The translations under genes were made by a program, and so were the position numbers. From assembly GCF_013385825.1 (NCBI RefSeq), contig NZ_JACAPG010000006.1:248001-312000 (forward strand): DNA of 64,000 nucleotides. Direction: 5' to 3'. The DNA comes from Pseudomonas reactans. Lineage in GTDB: Bacteria; Pseudomonadota; Gammaproteobacteria; Pseudomonadales; Pseudomonadaceae. Below, in pieces: positions 1 to 10,931 of the stretch (position 1 is the stretch's first letter; each line of letters starts with the position of its first letter). The notes below the pieces were generated by a model. It was not told where the DNA came from, searched no databases, and was given only the letters and a program-made list of their open reading frames with translations.

Positions 1-1
1 G

Positions 2-886
2 AACGCGGATGGCACCACGTTGAGCACGCACCAGGGTTGCCGCGTGTATGGCAACAGCCATGGTTTTATTGGGGGTTATGCGTCCACCCGTCATAGCTTG
101 AGCTGCGTGATGATCGCCGAAGCCGATGGCCAGATGCAGCGTGATTACTGGTACGACGTGAGCCGCCAGGGTGAGTTGCTGGCGGACCCGGTCAGCATTG
201 GTCTGCGCGCCGCGCAGCGTGCGGCGAGCCGTCTGGGCGCACGCCCGGTACCGACCTGTGAAGTGCCGGTGCTGTTTTCGGCAGAACTGGCCGGTGGGTT
301 GTTTGGCAGTTTCCTGGGGGCGATTTCCGGTGGCAACTTGTACCGCAAGTCCTCGTTCCTGGAGGGGGCGATTGGCCAGAAGCTGTTCCCGGAGTGGCTG
401 ACCATCGACGAGCGTCCGCACTTGATGCGCGCCATGGGCAGTACGTCATTCGACGGTGATGGCCTGGCGACGTATGCCAAGCCATTCGTCGAAAAAGGCG
501 AATTGGTGTCTTATGTACTGGGCACGTACGCCGGTCGCAAACTGGGCCTGCCAAGCACCGCCAACTCCGGTGGTGTACACAACCTGTTCGTCACCCACGG
601 CGATGAAGACCAGGCGGCGCTGCTGCGGCGCATGGGCCGTGGCTTGCTGGTGACCGAGTTGATGGGTCATGGCCTGAACATGGTCACCGGTGATTACTCC
701 CGCGGCGCGGCGGGTTTCTGGGTGGAAAATGGCGAGATCCAGTTTGCCGTCCAGGAGGTGACCATCGCCGGTAATATGCGCGACATGTTCAAGCAGATCG
801 TCGCCGTGGGTAATGATCTGGAACTGCGCAGCAACATTCGCACAGGTTCGGTGTTGATCGAGCGGATGACTGTCGCCGGTAGCTGA
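2..886 (+). CDS. pmbA: PmbA/TldE, metalloprotease partner (5'-truncated by window edge)
   Basis: The frame is open from base 2, so the N-terminal part lies outside the window; about 294 C-terminal residues are visible. They match the PmbA (TldE) subunit of the TldD/PmbA heterodimeric protease, which in enterobacteria processes microcin B17 and degrades CcdA. Recognisable segments are GSTSFDGDGLATY, the STANSGGVHNL region and the end part VTELMGHGLNMVTGDYSRGA followed by FWVENGEI. TldD carries the zinc-binding HExxxH; PmbA does not, and none is seen here. A strong terminator follows. In P. aeruginosa pmbA also precedes the fagA-fumC-sodA operon, which supports the assignment. Confidence 0.95.
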   Translation, partial: NADGTTLSTHQGCRVYGNSHGFIGGYASTRHSLSCVMIAEADGQMQRDYWYDVSRQGELLADPVSIGLRAAQRAASRLGARPVPTCEVPVLFSAELAGGLFGSFLGAISGGNLYRKSSFLEGAIGQKLFPEWLTIDERPHLMRAMGSTSFDGDGLATYAKPFVEKGELVSYVLGTYAGRKLGLPSTANSGGVHNLFVTHGDEDQAALLRRMGRGLLVTELMGHGLNMVTGDYSRGAAGFWVENGEIQFAVQEVTIAGNMRDMFKQIVAVGNDLELRSNIRTGSVLIERMTVAGS

Positions 887-905
887 TCTTTCCGACGTTT
901 TACGC

Positions 906-945
906 AAAAAAGGCGCGCCACCCATTGGGTGGCGCGCCTTTTTTT
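906..945 (+). terminator. Intrinsic terminator after pmbA
   Basis: A perfect GC-rich hairpin (GGCGCGCCACCC, short loop, GGGTGGCGCGCC) is flanked by A6 and a run of seven T. The A/T symmetry means it could act in both directions, but only pmbA ends here. Confidence 0.9.
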
Positions 946-982
946 GTGGGCGTTTTGCAGGCGGATCAATTTGCAGCTATTG

Positions 983-1020
983 TTTTGATTCTCAATATCA
1001 TTTAATAATAAATATCATTA
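983..1020 (+). promoter_or_regulatory. Fur box(es) upstream of fagA
   Basis: The AT-rich stretch contains TTGATTCTCAATATCATT and then AATAATAAATATCATTA. Both resemble the Fur repeat (GATAAT GATAAT CATTATC, or the Pseudomonas variant with GATTCTCAT). It lies 18 to 55 bases before the fagA start, where a promoter/operator should be. The orthologous fagA-fumC-orfX-sodA operon is known to be Fur-repressed in P. aeruginosa. The match is by eye, not scored. Confidence 0.75.
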
Positions 1021-1037
1021 CCGAATGAGCGTGGATC

Positions 1038-1425
1038 ATGAGTTCTGTCCTGCATGAGGATCCTTACCTGGAGAGCTGGCGCTGGATGAGTCGCCAGATT
1101 CGCTGCGGCCTTGACCCCAACGAGCCGCGCCTGATCGAACACTACCTCAATGAGGGGCGATACCTGGCGTGCTGCACCGCGACCCATCCGTGGACGATCG
1201 CAGAAACCTCATTCCGCCTGCTGCTCGATACCGCCAGCGACATCGCGCTGCCTTGGCATTGGCGCTCCATGTGCCTGGATCAAGCCTGGCGCCCGCTGCG
1301 CGACCTGGAAAAACTCTCTCACTGCGCCTGCCGCCTCAAGCGCTGGCAGTCTTTTGCGTGGCGATTGGCGACCTGCGAATTGCTGCCGTCTATTTCTCAC
1401 TCCGACCTGGTGCAAGGATCTAACG

Positions 1426-1433
<8 letters not shown>
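1038..1433 (+). CDS. fagA: FagA, Fur-associated protein
   Basis: A 131-residue protein with several Trp and Cys residues and no recognised catalytic motif. It corresponds by position to FagA, first gene of the Fur-regulated fagA-fumC-orfX-sodA operon of Pseudomonas; its biochemical role is unknown. A Fur-like box sits immediately upstream. The ATG at 1038 has only a weak purine stretch (GTGGA) before it. The stop overlaps the fumC start by 8 bases, indicating translational coupling. Identification rests mainly on operon context. Confidence 0.85.
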
Positions 1434-2802
<1,369 letters not shown>

Positions 2803-2829
2803 TAAACGACCCTGCTTTGGAGGCTCACC

Positions 2830-3258
2830 ATGGAGCACTGGAAACGCACGATCGAACGGGCCAATCGCTGCTTTATGGCGGGCGAATTGGTTGACGCTCG
2901 CGAGGCTTACTTGCAAGCCCTTGCCCTGGCCCAAGTATTGTTCGAACGCTGGGCGGATGCCGACGAAGCAGTGGCGGCCTGCGTCATTTCCCATCACAAC
3001 CTGGCGGACCTGCATCTGCGGCTGAACCAGCCCGAGGAGAGCGCCGAATACCTCTGCGCCATCCACCAGCGCCTGCTGCAAACCATGCAGGACCCGCGTC
3101 TGAACCCGCAATTGCGCGAAGCGGCGCTGCGCCAGAGCAGCAAGACCTACGTCGAGCTATTGAATTTCATCAGCGATCACGGCGAATACCCTCGCACCCA
3201 TCGCCTGTTGGGTGGCGCTGCGGCGCAACCCACCACTCCTCAATATGGAGCACATTGA
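2830..3258 (+). CDS. OrfX of the fumC-sodA operon (conserved hypothetical)
   Basis: A 142-residue, mostly helical protein. The alternating Ala/Leu-rich helices ([18 protein letters not shown], then [19 protein letters not shown]) look like tetratricopeptide-type repeats, so it may bind another protein. It matches by position the orfX of the fagA-fumC-orfX-sodA operon, whose function has not been established. A good ribosome site (GGAGG, six bases before ATG 2830) decides the start. It ends one base before the sodA ATG, so the two are almost certainly co-translated. Confidence 0.85.
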   Translation: MEHWKRTIERANRCFMAGELVDAREAYLQALALAQVLFERWADADEAVAACVISHHNLADLHLRLNQPEESAEYLCAIHQRLLQTMQDPRLNPQLREAALRQSSKTYVELLNFISDHGEYPRTHRLLGGAAAQPTTPQYGAH

Positions 3259-3259
3259 T

Positions 3260-3871
3260 ATGACCTACACCTTGCCTGCCTTGCCTTACGCTTACGACGC
3301 TCTGGAACCGCATATCGATGCGCAAACCATGGAAATTCACTACACCAAGCACCACCAAACCTACATTAACAACCTCAACGCTGCCGTCGAGGGCACCGAG
3401 TTCGCCGGCTGGCCGGTCGAGAAGCTGGTTTCCAGTGTGCAGCAACTGCCGGAAAAACTGCGTGCAGCGGTGATCAATCAGGGCGGTGGTCATGCCAACC
3501 ACTCGCTGTTCTGGGCGGTGATGTCGCCCAAAGGCGGTGGCAAGCCCGAAGGCGCACTGGGTAAAGCCATCGAGGAGCAATTGGGCGGTTTTGATAGCTT
3601 CAAAGAGGCGTTTACCAAAGCTGCACTGACCCGTTTCGGCAGCGGCTGGGCCTGGCTGAGTGTCACCCCACAAAAGACGCTGGTGGTGGAAAGCAGCGGT
3701 AACCAGGACAGCCCGCTGATGGGTGGCAACACGCCGATCCTCGGCCTGGACGTGTGGGAACACGCCTACTACCTGCTTTACCAGAACCGCCGCCCGGAAT
3801 ACATCAATGCCTTCTACAGTGTCATCAACTGGCCGGAAGTCGCTGCACGCTATCAGGCCGCCGTGGCCTGA
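3260..3871 (+). CDS. sodA: Superoxide dismutase, Mn type
   Basis: A 203-residue Fe/Mn superoxide dismutase, converting superoxide to peroxide and oxygen in the cytoplasm. Metal ligands are visible in [23 protein letters not shown] and [20 protein letters not shown] together with the later NQDSPLMGG, whose Gln sits beside the metal in Mn enzymes, points to manganese. The start at ATG 3260 has GGAG at 3247-3250; an in-frame ATG at 3245 is less likely because it lies on that site. As last gene of a Fur-controlled operon it would supply a Mn enzyme when the Fe-SOD cannot be metallated. Confidence 0.96.
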   Translation: MTYTLPALPYAYDALEPHIDAQTMEIHYTKHHQTYINNLNAAVEGTEFAGWPVEKLVSSVQQLPEKLRAAVINQGGGHANHSLFWAVMSPKGGGKPEGALGKAIEEQLGGFDSFKEAFTKAALTRFGSGWAWLSVTPQKTLVVESSGNQDSPLMGGNTPILGLDVWEHAYYLLYQNRRPEYINAFYSVINWPEVAARYQAAVA

Positions 3872-3904
3872 CATTCACCTTCATAACAAGATCTAAGGCC
3901 GACT

Positions 3905-4798
3905 ATGGGCACTGAAACACTGGCGATCTGCAGCGGGCGAATGTTTCGTTATGCGTTTGGCTCGTTGTTGCTGTTGGCAGGTACTGCATTGCTGGTGGCC
4001 CATGGGCTGGCCTGGCTGAACCTGGAACCACGGATTCTGCGTGCGCTTCAGGGTGGATCTATCTGCGCTCTCGGTACGGCGCTCGGCGCGGTACCGGTGC
4101 TGGTCATTCGGAGGATGCCGGTGGCGTTGAGCGATACGCTGCTGGGCTTCGGGGCTGGGGTCATGCTCGCGGCGACAGCGTTTTCGCTGATCGTGCCGGG
4201 TATTGCTGCGGCTGAAAGCCTGGGGCTTTCGCCCTGGGGCGCCAGTGGATTGATCAGCTTTGGCATCATGTTGGGTGCTTTCGGGCTGTATCTGGTGGAC
4301 CGCAAGGTCTCCGGTGCCAGTCCGGAAATGCTGGTGGGCACGCCGGAAAAGCCGGTGATTCCGCCACGTATCTGGCTGTTCGTGTTTGCCATCATCGCCC
4401 ACAACATCCCGGAAGGTATGGCGGTCGGCGTCTCGGCGGGCGGCGGCATGCCGGATGCCGACAGCCTGGCCATGGGCATTGCCTTGCAGGACGTGCCCGA
4501 AGGGCTGGTGATTGCGTTGGTGTTGGCCGGGGCCGGGATGTCGCGGGTCAAGGCGTTCCTGATCGGTGCGGCGTCAGGCCTGGTCGAGCCGGTATTTGCC
4601 GTGCTCTGCGCTTGGTTGGTGAGCCTGGCCGAGGTGCTATTGCCGTTGGGGCTGGCCCTGGCCGCTGGTGCGATGCTACTGGTGGTGACCCACGAGGTCA
4701 TTCCCGAATCGCGGCGCAATGGTCACGAAAAGCTCGCCAGTTTGGGGTTGTGCATCGGATTCTGCTTGATGATGGTGATGGACACCGCCTTGGGGTAA
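3905..4798 (+). CDS. ZIP-family divalent metal transporter
   Basis: A 297-residue inner-membrane protein with about eight hydrophobic segments. The ZIP metal-site motifs are clear: AHNIPEGMAVGV (about residues 165-176) and ALQDVPEGLVIAL (about 198-210), the GufA/ZupT type. Such proteins import Zn, Fe or Mn; substrate cannot be read from sequence. It starts 33 bases after sodA with no terminator between, so it may be co-transcribed with the Fur operon; manganese or iron uptake for SodA is an attractive inference. A His/Asp-rich cytoplasmic loop is lacking. The gene is followed by a REPIN. Confidence 0.88.
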   Translation: MGTETLAICSGRMFRYAFGSLLLLAGTALLVAHGLAWLNLEPRILRALQGGSICALGTALGAVPVLVIRRMPVALSDTLLGFGAGVMLAATAFSLIVPGIAAAESLGLSPWGASGLISFGIMLGAFGLYLVDRKVSGASPEMLVGTPEKPVIPPRIWLFVFAIIAHNIPEGMAVGVSAGGGMPDADSLAMGIALQDVPEGLVIALVLAGAGMSRVKAFLIGAASGLVEPVFAVLCAWLVSLAEVLLPLGLALAAGAMLLVVTHEVIPESRRNGHEKLASLGLCIGFCLMMVMDTALG

Positions 4799-4808
4799 AC
4801 CGCTCCCT

Positions 4809-4893
4809 TGTAGGAGCCGGCTTGCCGGCGATCGGTCGCGAGTCTTGCGCGGGATGGAAGGACGCCATCGCCGGCAAGCCGGGCTCCTACAGG
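4809..4893. repeat. REPIN (inverted REP doublet), CCGGCTTGCCGGCGAT type
   Basis: Two REP sequences in inverted orientation (TGTAGGAGCCGGCTTGCCGG at the left, its complement at the right) separated by about 30 bases. It lies between the convergent genes for the ZIP transporter and PtsO. It can fold into a long hairpin and may protect both mRNA ends. Confidence 0.9.
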
Positions 4894-4896
4894 GGG

Positions 4897-5169
4897 TTAT
4901 CCGCCTTCGTCGAAGAAGTTATTGATCAGCGCCACCAGTGCGGCCATCGCTTCGTCTTCCTGCTCGCCTTCCGTCTTCAAGTGAATCTTGGTGCCCTTGC
5001 CCGCTGCCAACATCATCATGGCCATGATGCTTTTGCCGTCGACCATGGATTCCGGCGTACGACCCGCGCGGATTTGGCAGGGAAACTGCCCGGCTACGCC
5101 CACGAATTTGGCCGAGGCGCGGGCGTGCAGGCCCAGTTTGTTGATGATTTCAATTTCCAGAGCGGGCAT
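4897..5169 (-). CDS. ptsO: HPr-like phosphocarrier NPr of the nitrogen PTS
   Basis: A 90-residue HPr-fold protein. The phosphorylatable histidine is His15 in NKLGLHARASAKF, and the regulatory-type serine is Ser47 in GKSIMAMM. It passes phosphate from EI-Ntr (PtsP, outside this window) to EIIA-Ntr. It is the last gene of the rpoN-hpf-ptsN-rapZ-ptsO run, 16 bases after rapZ, which separates it from the sugar-PTS HPr. The name npr is also used. Confidence 0.95.
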   Translation of the reverse strand: MPALEIEIINKLGLHARASAKFVGVAGQFPCQIRAGRTPESMVDGKSIMAMMMLAAGKGTKIHLKTEGEQEDEAMAALVALINNFFDEGG

Positions 5170-5185
5170 CGCGAAGGTGTTCCTT

Positions 5186-6043
5186 TCAGCTAAGGTCGCG
5201 GTGGCGGACCTGGACGTTCTTGAGGGTTTTTTGCAGGACCTGGCCCAGGCGCTCGGTCAGGTAGACGGAGCGGTGGTGCCCGCCGGTGCAGCCGATGGCA
5301 ATGGTGACATAGGCGCGGTTGCTTGCGGCAAAACGCGGCAGCCATTTGAGCAGGTAACTGGAGATGTCATGGAACATCTCTTCCACATCCGGTTGTGCGG
5401 CCAAGTAATCGGCCACGGGCTGATCCAGCCCGGACTGTTCGCGCAGCTCCGGCTTCCAATAAGGATTGGGCAGGCAACGCACGTCGAACACCAGGTCGGC
5501 GTCCACCGGCATGCCGCGCTTGAACCCAAACGACTCCACCAGAAACGCCGTACCCGGCTCCGGCTGGTTCAGCAGGCGCAGCTTGATGGCATCGCGCAAC
5601 TGGTACAGGTTGAGGCTGGTGGTGTTGATCTTGAGGTCGGCGAGGTCAATGATCGGCCCCAGCAGCTTGGTTTCGTCTTCGATGGCTTCGGCCAGGGAGC
5701 GGTGAGGGCTGCTGAGGGGGTGGCGCCGGCGGGTTTCCGAGAATCGCTTGAGCAGCGTCTCTTCGTCGGCATCCAGGTAGAGCACGTCGCAATGAATGTG
5801 CTTGGCCCGCACTTCCTCGAGCAATTGCGGGAAACGCTCAAGGTGGCTGGGCAGGTTGCGGGCGTCAATCGAGACAGCGACCAGCGGTTGCGCCAGTTCG
5901 GTGTGGATCAACGCGCGTTCCGCCAGTTCCGGCAGCAGGCCGGCGGGCAGGTTGTCGATGCAATAGAAACCGTTATCCTCAAGTACGTTGAGGGCGGTGC
6001 TTTTACCCGAGCCGGAGCGGCCGCTGACGATGATCAAGCGCAT
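5186..6043 (-). CDS. rapZ: RapZ, nucleotide-binding RNase adapter protein
   Basis: A 285-residue protein with a Walker A P-loop, GRSGSGKST, at residues 8-16, and the conserved C-terminal segment [14 protein letters not shown]. In E. coli RapZ binds GlmZ/GlmY small RNAs and guides RNase E, tuning glucosamine-6-phosphate synthesis. Pseudomonads lack obvious GlmY/GlmZ, so the RNA partner here is unknown. It starts 2 bases after the ptsN stop, an operon arrangement shared with many proteobacteria. Confidence 0.96.
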   Translation of the reverse strand: MRLIIVSGRSGSGKSTALNVLEDNGFYCIDNLPAGLLPELAERALIHTELAQPLVAVSIDARNLPSHLERFPQLLEEVRAKHIHCDVLYLDADEETLLKRFSETRRRHPLSSPHRSLAEAIEDETKLLGPIIDLADLKINTTSLNLYQLRDAIKLRLLNQPEPGTAFLVESFGFKRGMPVDADLVFDVRCLPNPYWKPELREQSGLDQPVADYLAAQPDVEEMFHDISSYLLKWLPRFAASNRAYVTIAIGCTGGHHRSVYLTERLGQVLQKTLKNVQVRHRDLS

Positions 6044-6045
6044 GA

Positions 6046-6510
6046 TTAATGCCCGTTCTGTTCATCCAGGACAACCTGGTACAGCGCCTCGCTGTTGCTG
6101 GCGCTGCGCAGTTTGTCGCGTACTTCCTTGCGGTCGAGCATGCTGGCGATCTGCCGGAGCAGTTCCAGATGCGCATCGGTGGCGGCTTCCGGGACCAGCA
6201 GCACGAACAGCAGGTCGACCGGGGCGCCGTCGATGGCATCGAAATCGATGGGATGGTCCAAGTGCAGCAGTGCGCTGACGGGTTTCTCGCAGCCTTTGAG
6301 GCGGCAGTGAGGAATCGCGATGCCGTTACCAAAACCGGTCGAGCCAAGTTTTTCACGGGCAATCAATGCCTCGTACACAGCTTGCGTGTCCAGTTCGGAC
6401 ACTTCTCGGCCGATCAGGTTGGCAATTTGTTCGAGGGCGCGCTTTTTACTGCCGCCCGGCACGTTCACGAGGGAACGGCCGGGGGTCAGGATGGTTTCAA
6501 GTCGGATCAT
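6046..6510 (-). CDS. ptsN: EIIA-Ntr, nitrogen PTS regulatory protein
   Basis: A 154-residue PTS EIIA type-2 domain protein. The active histidine is His68 in [13 protein letters not shown]. In its unphosphorylated or phosphorylated form EIIA-Ntr controls targets such as potassium transport sensors, pyruvate dehydrogenase in P. putida, and polyhydroxyalkanoate metabolism; it has no permease partner. The start at ATG 6510 ([13 protein letters not shown]) gives the usual length. It is 10 bases after hpf and 2 before rapZ. Confidence 0.96.
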   Translation of the reverse strand: MIRLETILTPGRSLVNVPGGSKKRALEQIANLIGREVSELDTQAVYEALIAREKLGSTGFGNGIAIPHCRLKGCEKPVSALLHLDHPIDFDAIDGAPVDLLFVLLVPEAATDAHLELLRQIASMLDRKEVRDKLRSASNSEALYQVVLDEQNGH

Positions 6511-6520
6511 GGGGGGAGAG

Positions 6521-6826
6521 TTAACGACCTGTACCTTGCATCAGGTGCAGATTCTTTTCCTTATGCTTTATGAGTTGGCGGTCCAGCTTGTCGTAGAGCG
6601 AGTCGATCGCCGCGTACATGTCTTCATGCTCCGCATTGGCGACGAGCTTTGCATTCGGTACGTGCAGGGTGGCCTCGATTTTCTGCTTGAGCTTATCGAC
6701 CTCCATGATGACCTGCACGTTGGTGATCTTGTCAAAATGCCCTGCCAGCTTGTTCAGCTTGCTTTCGGTGTATTCGCGCAGGGGTTTGGTGACTTCCAGC
6801 TGGTGTCCACTGATGTTGACTTGCAT
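6521..6826 (-). CDS. hpf: Hibernation-promoting factor (short HPF / YfiA family)
   Basis: A 101-residue ribosome-associated protein of the sigma-54 modulation/S30EA family; the short form promotes 100S ribosome dimers together with RMF in stationary phase. The sequence begins MQVNISGHQLEVTKPLREY and shows the basic ribosome-binding helices (KLNKLAGHF, LYDKLDRQLIKHKEKN). An in-frame upstream ATG at 6880 would add 18 residues, but the start at 6826 has a strong GAAGGAG site and matches the family. It lies directly downstream of rpoN. Confidence 0.95.
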   Translation of the reverse strand: MQVNISGHQLEVTKPLREYTESKLNKLAGHFDKITNVQVIMEVDKLKQKIEATLHVPNAKLVANAEHEDMYAAIDSLYDKLDRQLIKHKEKNLHLMQGTGR

Positions 6827-6901
6827 ACAGCTTCTCCTTCGTTGCCAGTGCATAAAGCGGTGGGCAGGAATACCCACCACTGGAACGCTGTGGCCCGCCC
6901 G

Positions 6902-8395
6902 TCACATCAAACGCTTACGCTCGCTGGAAGGCGCGATCCCGAGGGACTCGCGGTACTTGGCGACGGTTCGACGGGCGACCTGAATGCCTTGTGCCTCCAG
7001 TAAACCAGCGATCTTACTGTCACTCAATGGCTTTTTCTGATTTTCCGCGGCAACCAGTTTTTTGATGATCGCGCGGATCGCCGTGGACGAGCATTCACCG
7101 CCTTCGGAGGTGCTGACGTGGCTGGAGAAAAAGTATTTCAGTTCATAAATACCCCGTGGGGTATGCATGAATTTTTGCGTAGTAACCCGTGAAATCGTCG
7201 ATTCATGCATGCCGACCGCTTCGGCGATGTCATGCAGCACCAGCGGTTTCATCGCTTCGTCGCCGTATTCCAGGAAGCCGCGCTGGTGCTCGACAATCTG
7301 GGTGGCCACTTTCATCAGGGTTTCGTTGCGGCTTTGCAGGCTCTTGATGAACCAGCGGGCCTCCTGCAACTGGTTGCGCATGAAGGTGTTATCGGCACTG
7401 GTATCGGCGCGGCGTACGAAACCGGCGTATTGCGGGTTGACGCGCAGGCGTGGCACCGATTCCTGGTTCAGTTCAACCAGCCAGCGCTCGTTGTCCTTGC
7501 GCACGATCACGTCAGGCACCACGTATTCGGCTTCGCTGGACTCGATTTGCGAACCCGGGCGCGGGTTGAGGCTCTGTACCAGCTCGATGACCTGGCGTAG
7601 GTCGTCTTCCTTGAGCTTCATACGGCGCATCAACTGGCTGTAGTCGCGACTGCCCAGCAGGTCGATGTAATCGGTGACCAGGCGCTGGGCCTCTGCGAGC
7701 CAGGGGGTTTTGGCCGGTAGTTGGCGCAGTTGCAGCAGCAGGCATTCACTCAGGGTGCGTGCGCCGATCCCGGCAGGCTCGAATTGCTGGATGCGGTGCA
7801 GGACGGCTTCGATCTCGTCCAGCTCGATGTCCAGTTCCGGGTCGAAGGCTTCAAGAATCTCTTCGAGCGTCTCGTCTAGATAACCCTGGTTGTTGATGCA
7901 GTCGATCAGGGTCACGGCGATCAGGCGGTCGGTGTCCGACATCGGCGCCAGGTTCAGTTGCCACAGCAGGTGGCTCTGCAGGCTTTCACCGGCGGAGGTG
8001 CGGGTGGTGAAGTCCCACTCGTCATCGTCATTGCTGGGCAGGCTGCTGGCGCTGGTCTGGTAGACGTCTTCCCAGGCCGTGTCGACGGGAAGTTCGTTGG
8101 GGATGCGTTCGTTCCATTCGCCTTCCTCAAGGTTATCCACCGTAGGGGCGGTTTCCTGATAGGAGGGTTCCTGCACGTCGGAATTGGGTTTTTGCTCGAT
8201 GTTATCGGCCAGCGGGTCTGCGTTATCGAAGTCGTCGCCTTCTTCCTGGCGTTCGAGCATCGGATTGGACTCCAGGGCCTCCTGGATTTCCTGTTGCAGG
8301 TCCAGGGTCGACAATTGGAGCAGGCGGATGGCCTGTTGCAGCTGCGGTGTCATCGTCAGCTGCTGGCCCATTCTCAGGACTAGCGATGGTTTCAT
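6902..8395 (-). CDS. rpoN: RNA polymerase sigma-54 factor RpoN
   Basis: A 497-residue sigma-54. Region I at the N terminus is Gln/Leu-rich ([20 protein letters not shown]) and contacts activator ATPases; region II (about 50-130) is acidic; the HTH region precedes the RpoN box [14 protein letters not shown] near residue 475, which reads the -24 element. It directs transcription of nitrogen, motility and carbon-use genes that need enhancer-binding ATPases. The 185-base gap to lptB suggests its own promoter, although an export-operon read-through is possible. Confidence 0.98.
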   Translation of the reverse strand: MKPSLVLRMGQQLTMTPQLQQAIRLLQLSTLDLQQEIQEALESNPMLERQEEGDDFDNADPLADNIEQKPNSDVQEPSYQETAPTVDNLEEGEWNERIPNELPVDTAWEDVYQTSASSLPSNDDDEWDFTTRTSAGESLQSHLLWQLNLAPMSDTDRLIAVTLIDCINNQGYLDETLEEILEAFDPELDIELDEIEAVLHRIQQFEPAGIGARTLSECLLLQLRQLPAKTPWLAEAQRLVTDYIDLLGSRDYSQLMRRMKLKEDDLRQVIELVQSLNPRPGSQIESSEAEYVVPDVIVRKDNERWLVELNQESVPRLRVNPQYAGFVRRADTSADNTFMRNQLQEARWFIKSLQSRNETLMKVATQIVEHQRGFLEYGDEAMKPLVLHDIAEAVGMHESTISRVTTQKFMHTPRGIYELKYFFSSHVSTSEGGECSSTAIRAIIKKLVAAENQKKPLSDSKIAGLLEAQGIQVARRTVAKYRESLGIAPSSERKRLM

Positions 8396-8580
8396 GGCAG
8401 GGGCTTAACACCTTATTCGCCGGCGCAATGCGCCATCCACGACAGGGCGCGTGAGCGCCAAACATAAGCAAATTATATGCCTGATGTCGGGTGCTTTGCC
8501 TAGAGCGCGGTAACAATAAAAATCCGGAGGTTTTCATTGACTCCCGCGCACCTCGGCAAACGGCCGTGACACCACGGTGT

Positions 8581-9306
8581 TTACAGGCGGAACTCGTGAC
8601 CCAGGTACACTTCCTTGACCAGTTCGTTGGCCAGGATGGTGGCGGAATCGCCTTCGGCGATCAGCTGGCCATCGTTGACGATATACGCGGTTTCGCAGAT
8701 GTCGAGGGTTTCACGGACGTTGTGGTCAGTGATCAGCACGCCAATGCCCTTGGCCTTGAGGTGATGGATGATCTGCTTGATGTCGCCGACCGAGATCGGG
8801 TCGACGCCGGCAAACGGTTCGTCCAACAGGATGAACTTGGGTGCAGTGGCCAGCGCGCGGGCGATTTCCACGCGACGACGCTCACCACCGGACAGGCTCA
8901 TGCCGAGGTTGTCGCGGATGTGGTTGATGTGGAATTCCTGCAGCAGGCTTTCCAGCTCCTTGCGACGGCCGTCACGGTCGAGTTCCTTGCGGGTCTCGAG
9001 GATCGCCATGATGTTATCGGCGACCGACAGTTTGCGGAAGATCGACGCCTCCTGCGGGAGATAGCCGATACCGGCGCGCGCACGACCATGCATTGGCTGG
9101 TGGCTCACGTCCAGGTCGTCGATCAGGACGCGACCCTGATCCGCTTGGACCAGGCCGACAATCATGTAGAAGCAGGTGGTCTTGCCGGCGCCATTCGGGC
9201 CGAGCAAGCCGACGATCTGGCCGCTGTCGATCGACAGGCTGACGTCGCGCACGACCTGACGGCTTTTGTAGGCCTTGGCCAGATGCTGGGCTTTCAGGGT
9301 TGCCAT
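8581..9306 (-). CDS. lptB: LptB, LPS export ABC ATPase
   Basis: A 241-residue ABC ATPase with Walker [12 protein letters not shown] (about residue 36), signature [15 protein letters not shown], and Walker [16 protein letters not shown]. With LptFG (not in the window) it powers extraction of LPS from the inner membrane to the LptC-A-D bridge. The start overlaps the lptA stop by one base. Gene order kdsD-kdsC-lptC-lptA-lptB-rpoN is the usual gammaproteobacterial one. Confidence 0.97.
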   Translation of the reverse strand: MATLKAQHLAKAYKSRQVVRDVSLSIDSGQIVGLLGPNGAGKTTCFYMIVGLVQADQGRVLIDDLDVSHQPMHGRARAGIGYLPQEASIFRKLSVADNIMAILETRKELDRDGRRKELESLLQEFHINHIRDNLGMSLSGGERRRVEIARALATAPKFILLDEPFAGVDPISVGDIKQIIHHLKAKGIGVLITDHNVRETLDICETAYIVNDGQLIAEGDSATILANELVKEVYLGHEFRL

Positions 9307-9839
9307 TACTCGGCCTTCTTCTTCGGCTGGATAACCATGTCGATGCGTGGGCGAGGTGCGGTGACCTTGCTGCCATTGGCACGACCGGCATTAGCGATCT
9401 GTTTCACGGTGTCGTAGGTGATTTTCTCACCTTCCGTGGAGTTGCCATCGGGGCTGAGCACCTTGGCCTGGTCGATTAGTACGATGCGGTTCTGCTGGGC
9501 GTGATACTGGATGGTCTTGCCGAAGCCCTTCATCTTGCCGGTATCGGTCGCCGACTGCTGCTGTTCGAAGTATGCCAAGTTGCCCACCGACGTCACCACG
9601 TCGATATCGCCGTCCTTGGTGCGCGTAAGCGTCACCGTATTGCCGGTGATCTTCATCGAACCCTGGATGATGATCACGCCGCCGGTATAGGTCGCGACGC
9701 CTTGTTTGTCATCCAGCTGCGCATCGTCAGCCTGGATGTGGATCGGTTGCTGGCTATCGTTCGGCAGAGCCCAGGCGCTCACGCTTCCCAGTGCTGCGCC
9801 CAGACCGAGCAAAATAGGGAGAGTTTTAACGAGCCTCAT
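9306..9839 (-). CDS. lptA: LptA, periplasmic LPS bridge protein
   Basis: A 177-residue OstA-family protein. A signal peptide is visible (hydrophobic core [14 protein letters not shown], cleavage after AWA near residue 25). The rest reads as beta-jellyroll strands ([20 protein letters not shown], then [10 protein letters not shown]) that stack into the periplasmic slide for LPS. It overlaps lptC by 14 bases and lptB by one. Confidence 0.96.
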   Translation of the reverse strand: MRLVKTLPILLGLGAALGSVSAWALPNDSQQPIHIQADDAQLDDKQGVATYTGGVIIIQGSMKITGNTVTLTRTKDGDIDVVTSVGNLAYFEQQQSATDTGKMKGFGKTIQYHAQQNRIVLIDQAKVLSPDGNSTEGEKITYDTVKQIANAGRANGSKVTAPRPRIDMVIQPKKKAE

Positions 9840-10398
9840 ACTGTCCTCTTACGTTCGATAGCAGGTGTATCCTGCTTTCTTTCAAATACGCTTTCATTCC
9901 CTTGCCAGTCGATACACCGCCAGCGCCGTCGATTCTAACGTCTTGCTCGGTCTGCGCATATTGCTTCTGCGGGAATACGGTCATGCGACTGCTGGTAATC
10001 ACGGTCTCACGATTTTTATCGTCGGTGCGCGCAACGCGCACCGAGTCGATCAGTTCCACCTCGGTACCGTCCGGGTTGACCTCGCCACGCTTGCTGGTGA
10101 CGTGCCACGGGAACTCGGTACCGCGGTAGATGTTCATGTCCGGGTTGGTCAGTAGCGTGATTTCGCTGGCCTTCACGTGCTCGACCTTGTCCGAGGTCAT
10201 CTCGTACTGCACCTTGCCGTCGGGCAGGAACTGCACGCTCTTGGCATTGATGGCGTAATAGTCGATAGCACCCTCGTCAACCTGCGCGGCAGGCTGGTCG
10301 AGAAAGCGCTCCGGGCTGATATTCCAGTAGCCTACCGCCAGGAACAGCGCGGCAATGACCCCGAATAACAGGAAGTTGCGAATCTTTTTGCTCAGCAT
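9826..10398 (-). CDS. lptC: LptC, LPS export membrane anchor
   Basis: A 190-residue protein with one N-terminal membrane helix (about residues 8-25, FLLFGVIAALFLAVGYW) and a periplasmic beta-jellyroll domain. It receives LPS from LptB2FG and hands it to LptA. The start at ATG 10398 lies 8 bases past the kdsC stop, and its 3' end overlaps lptA. Together kdsC, lptC, lptA and lptB form a continuous minus-strand operon. Confidence 0.95.
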   Translation of the reverse strand: MLSKKIRNFLLFGVIAALFLAVGYWNISPERFLDQPAAQVDEGAIDYYAINAKSVQFLPDGKVQYEMTSDKVEHVKASEITLLTNPDMNIYRGTEFPWHVTSKRGEVNPDGTEVELIDSVRVARTDDKNRETVITSSRMTVFPQKQYAQTEQDVRIDGAGGVSTGKGMKAYLKESRIHLLSNVRGQYEAR

Positions 10399-10406
10399 AA
10401 AACGCT

Positions 10407-10931
10407 CTATAAGTAGGCGGCGTGGGCCGCTTCAAGGCTGCCCTGGGCACGCAGGATCAGCTCGCAGAACTCGCGGGCGGCACCTTCACCGCCACGGGCG
10501 GTGGTGATGCCATGGGCGTGCTCGCGAACAAACGCCGCCGCATTGGCGACGGCCATGCCCAGGCCTACTCGACGGATCACCGGCAGGTCTGGCAGGTCAT
10601 CGCCCAGGTAGGCGACCTGCTCATAGCTTAGGTTGAGTAGGCCAAGAAGCTCGTCCAGAACCACCAGTTTATCCTCACGGCCCTGATACAGGTGAGGAAT
10701 CCCCAGGTTTTGTGCGCGGCGTTCCACAACCGGCGTTTTCCGGCCGCTGATAATCGCCGTTTGCACGCCCGACGCCATCAACATCTTGATGCCCTGGCCG
10801 TCGAGGGTGTTGAACGTCTTGAATTCGCTGCCGTCTTCGAGGAAGTACAGGCGGCCATCGGTCAGCACACCATCCACGTCGAAAATCGCCAATTTGATGG
10901 TTTTACCGCGTTGCAACAGGTCGCTGGTCAT
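10407..10931 (-). CDS. kdsC: KdsC, 3-deoxy-D-manno-octulosonate-8-phosphate phosphatase
   Basis: A 174-residue HAD-family phosphatase, the third step of Kdo synthesis. The catalytic motif DVDGVLTDGRLYF lies at residues 18-30, and the Mg-binding motif YLGDDLPDLPV near residue 115. It is directly adjacent to kdsD, with no intergenic base, so the isomerase and phosphatase of the same pathway are co-expressed. Confidence 0.96.
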   Translation of the reverse strand: MTSDLLQRGKTIKLAIFDVDGVLTDGRLYFLEDGSEFKTFNTLDGQGIKMLMASGVQTAIISGRKTPVVERRAQNLGIPHLYQGREDKLVVLDELLGLLNLSYEQVAYLGDDLPDLPVIRRVGLGMAVANAAAFVREHAHGITTARGGEGAAREFCELILRAQGSLEAAHAAYL